Under the pieces are notes generated by a model, which worked only from the letters and a program-made list of their open reading frames with translations, made no database searches and had not been told where the DNA came from. A stretch of DNA of 6,450 nucleotides from NCBI GenBank assembly GCA_030040695.1, contig JASHTE010000309.1:1-6450 (forward strand). The letters are read 5' to 3'. Below, one piece after another: positions 5,583 to 6,450 of this stretch (position 1 is the first letter of the stretch; each line of letters starts with the position of its first letter). The DNA is from Vulcanimicrobiota bacterium (GTDB taxonomy: Bacteria; Vulcanimicrobiota; Vulcanimicrobiia; Vulcanimicrobiales; Vulcanimicrobiaceae). The translations under genes and the position numbers were made by a program.

Positions 5583-6450
5583 CTAGGTTTCGAGCAGCGC
5601 CTCCGCGAGGTCGCAGAGTTGTTCCTTCGCCACCGTCGCGGCTAATGGCTGCAATGCACGCTTCGCCGCGTCGATCTGCTCGCGCATCTCGGCGCGCGTC
5701 GCAGCGAGGCCTCCCTGCCGCCGGATACCTTCGATGAGCGCCTCGGCCGGGAGGCTCCTATCGGAGAAATAACGCTCTACGGCGGCGCGAAACGCAGCAT
5801 CGCCGCGAGAGAGCGCCGCAATCAGCGGAATGGTCATCTTGCCTTCGGCGAGATCGTTGCCAACGGGCTTCCCAAGAGCCTCGCTGTCGGACGTGAGATC
5901 GAGCAGATCGTCGAGCATCTGGAACGCGATGCCGTAGTGCTCGCCGAAGCGCCGCAATGCCGCGATGCTCGCTGCATTGCCGCGAGCCACGATTGCACCG
6001 CACTCCGCTCCGGCGGCGAAGAGCGAGGCCGTCTTCTTCTTGGCGATCCTCAGGTAGGCGTCTTTCGTCGTTGAGAGGTCGGCGAGGGCACGCAGCTGCA
6101 GAACCTCCCCGTCACAGATCTCGGCGAGCGTCGTCGAGAGCACCTCGGGAATAGGTGCGGGATACTTCGCGGTGACGTTCTTGAAAATCCACGCGAACAG
6201 GTAATCTCCGGCGAGCACGCTCGTACGATTTCCGAAATCGACGGCAGTTGCGTTCACGCCGCGTCGCGTCTGTGCGCGATCGACGACGTCATCGTGAATA
6301 AGCGTGGCGACGTGAATGAGCTCCATGTAGGCCGCTAGATGAAGATTCTCGACGGGGTCACCGCCGCACGCGCCCACGGCGAGCAGCGTGATTCGCGGTC
6401 GCAGCCGCTTCCCGCCGGCCGCGAGCATTCGCTGCACCGCCTCGGTGATA
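5583..6450 (-). CDS. Long-chain polyprenyl diphosphate synthase, 5' end cut by the window
   Basis: The frame is open at the right edge (first whole codon at 6449) and ends at TAG 5585-5583, giving 288 visible residues. About 30-40 N-terminal residues should lie outside. The GTG at 6437 is in frame but falls inside the conserved region before GGKRLRP, so it is not the true start. The first Asp-rich motif is DDVVD (6293-6279) and the second is DDLLD (5912-5898); GNDLAEGKMTIPLI follows the second. The residue five before the first motif is Ala, a small side chain, which in this family favours long products (C30-C50) over farnesyl or geranylgeranyl diphosphate. The enzyme condenses isopentenyl diphosphate units, most likely into the side chain of menaquinone or ubiquinone. 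It could be heptaprenyl, octaprenyl or solanesyl synthase; the sequence does not decide chain length. It sits 15 nt upstream of tatA. Confidence 0.93.
   Translation of the reverse strand, partial: ITEAVQRMLAAGGKRLRPRITLLAVGACGGDPVENLHLAAYMELIHVATLIHDDVVDRAQTRRGVNATAVDFGNRTSVLAGDYLFAWIFKNVTAKYPAPIPEVLSTTLAEICDGEVLQLRALADLSTTKDAYLRIAKKKTASLFAAGAECGAIVARGNAASIAALRRFGEHYGIAFQMLDDLLDLTSDSEALGKPVGNDLAEGKMTIPLIAALSRGDAAFRAAVERYFSDRSLPAEALIEGIRRQGGLAATRAEMREQIDAAKRALQPLAATVAKEQLCDLAEALLET

Noticed and set aside
6426..6437. GTG 6437 or ATG 6428 as the real start of the prenyl synthase
   Set aside because: The frame continues upstream to the window edge with family-like residues (ITEAVQRML), and starting here would remove the conserved N-terminal helices before GGKRLRP.

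Overview
The window is a high-GC bacterial respiratory biogenesis locus. All seven genes lie on the minus strand, so transcription runs from high to low coordinates. There is no sign of mobile DNA, tRNA, rRNA or CRISPR. The genes suggest a diderm or monoderm bacterium outside the usual proteobacterial pattern. It has System II (ResB/CcsA) cytochrome c maturation, a minimal TatA+TatC translocase, and a cytochrome b of the b6f/Bacillus type rather than the mitochondrial bc1 type. I cannot place the phylum; an uncultured high-GC lineage is possible but this is a guess.

Layout in transcription order: (1) 6450-5583, a long-chain polyprenyl diphosphate synthase missing its N-terminus at the window edge. 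(2) 5567-5268, tatA. (3) 5265-4504, tatC. (4) 4534-3182, resB/ccsB. (5) 3177-2311, ccsA/resC. These five are tightly packed, with gaps of 2-15 nt and one 31-nt overlap, and look like one operon. (6) 2310-2057, a 254-nt non-coding gap with a perfect 18-bp palindrome and several hairpins; it probably carries the control region of the next unit. (7) 2056-1406, a Rieske iron-sulfur protein with a twin-arginine signal. (8) From 1396 to the left edge of the window, an open frame encoding cytochrome b fused through an Ala/Pro/Ser-rich linker to a class I cytochrome c domain.

The genes form a coherent supply line for one electron-transfer complex. The prenyl synthase can make the quinone tail. TatAC can export the folded Rieske protein. 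ResB/CcsA can attach heme to the CxxCH motif of the fused cytochrome c domain. The Rieske and cytochrome b-c proteins together make the quinol:electron acceptor oxidoreductase. The thiol-reducing partners of System II (ResA, CcdA) are not in the window.

The most interesting gene is the last one. It joins what Bacillus encodes as QcrB (b6-like) and QcrC (subunit IV plus cytochrome c) into one polypeptide. It carries PAWY where the quinol-oxidation site normally has PEWY, PDWY or PVWY. It also lacks the cysteine that binds heme c_i in b6f-type complexes.
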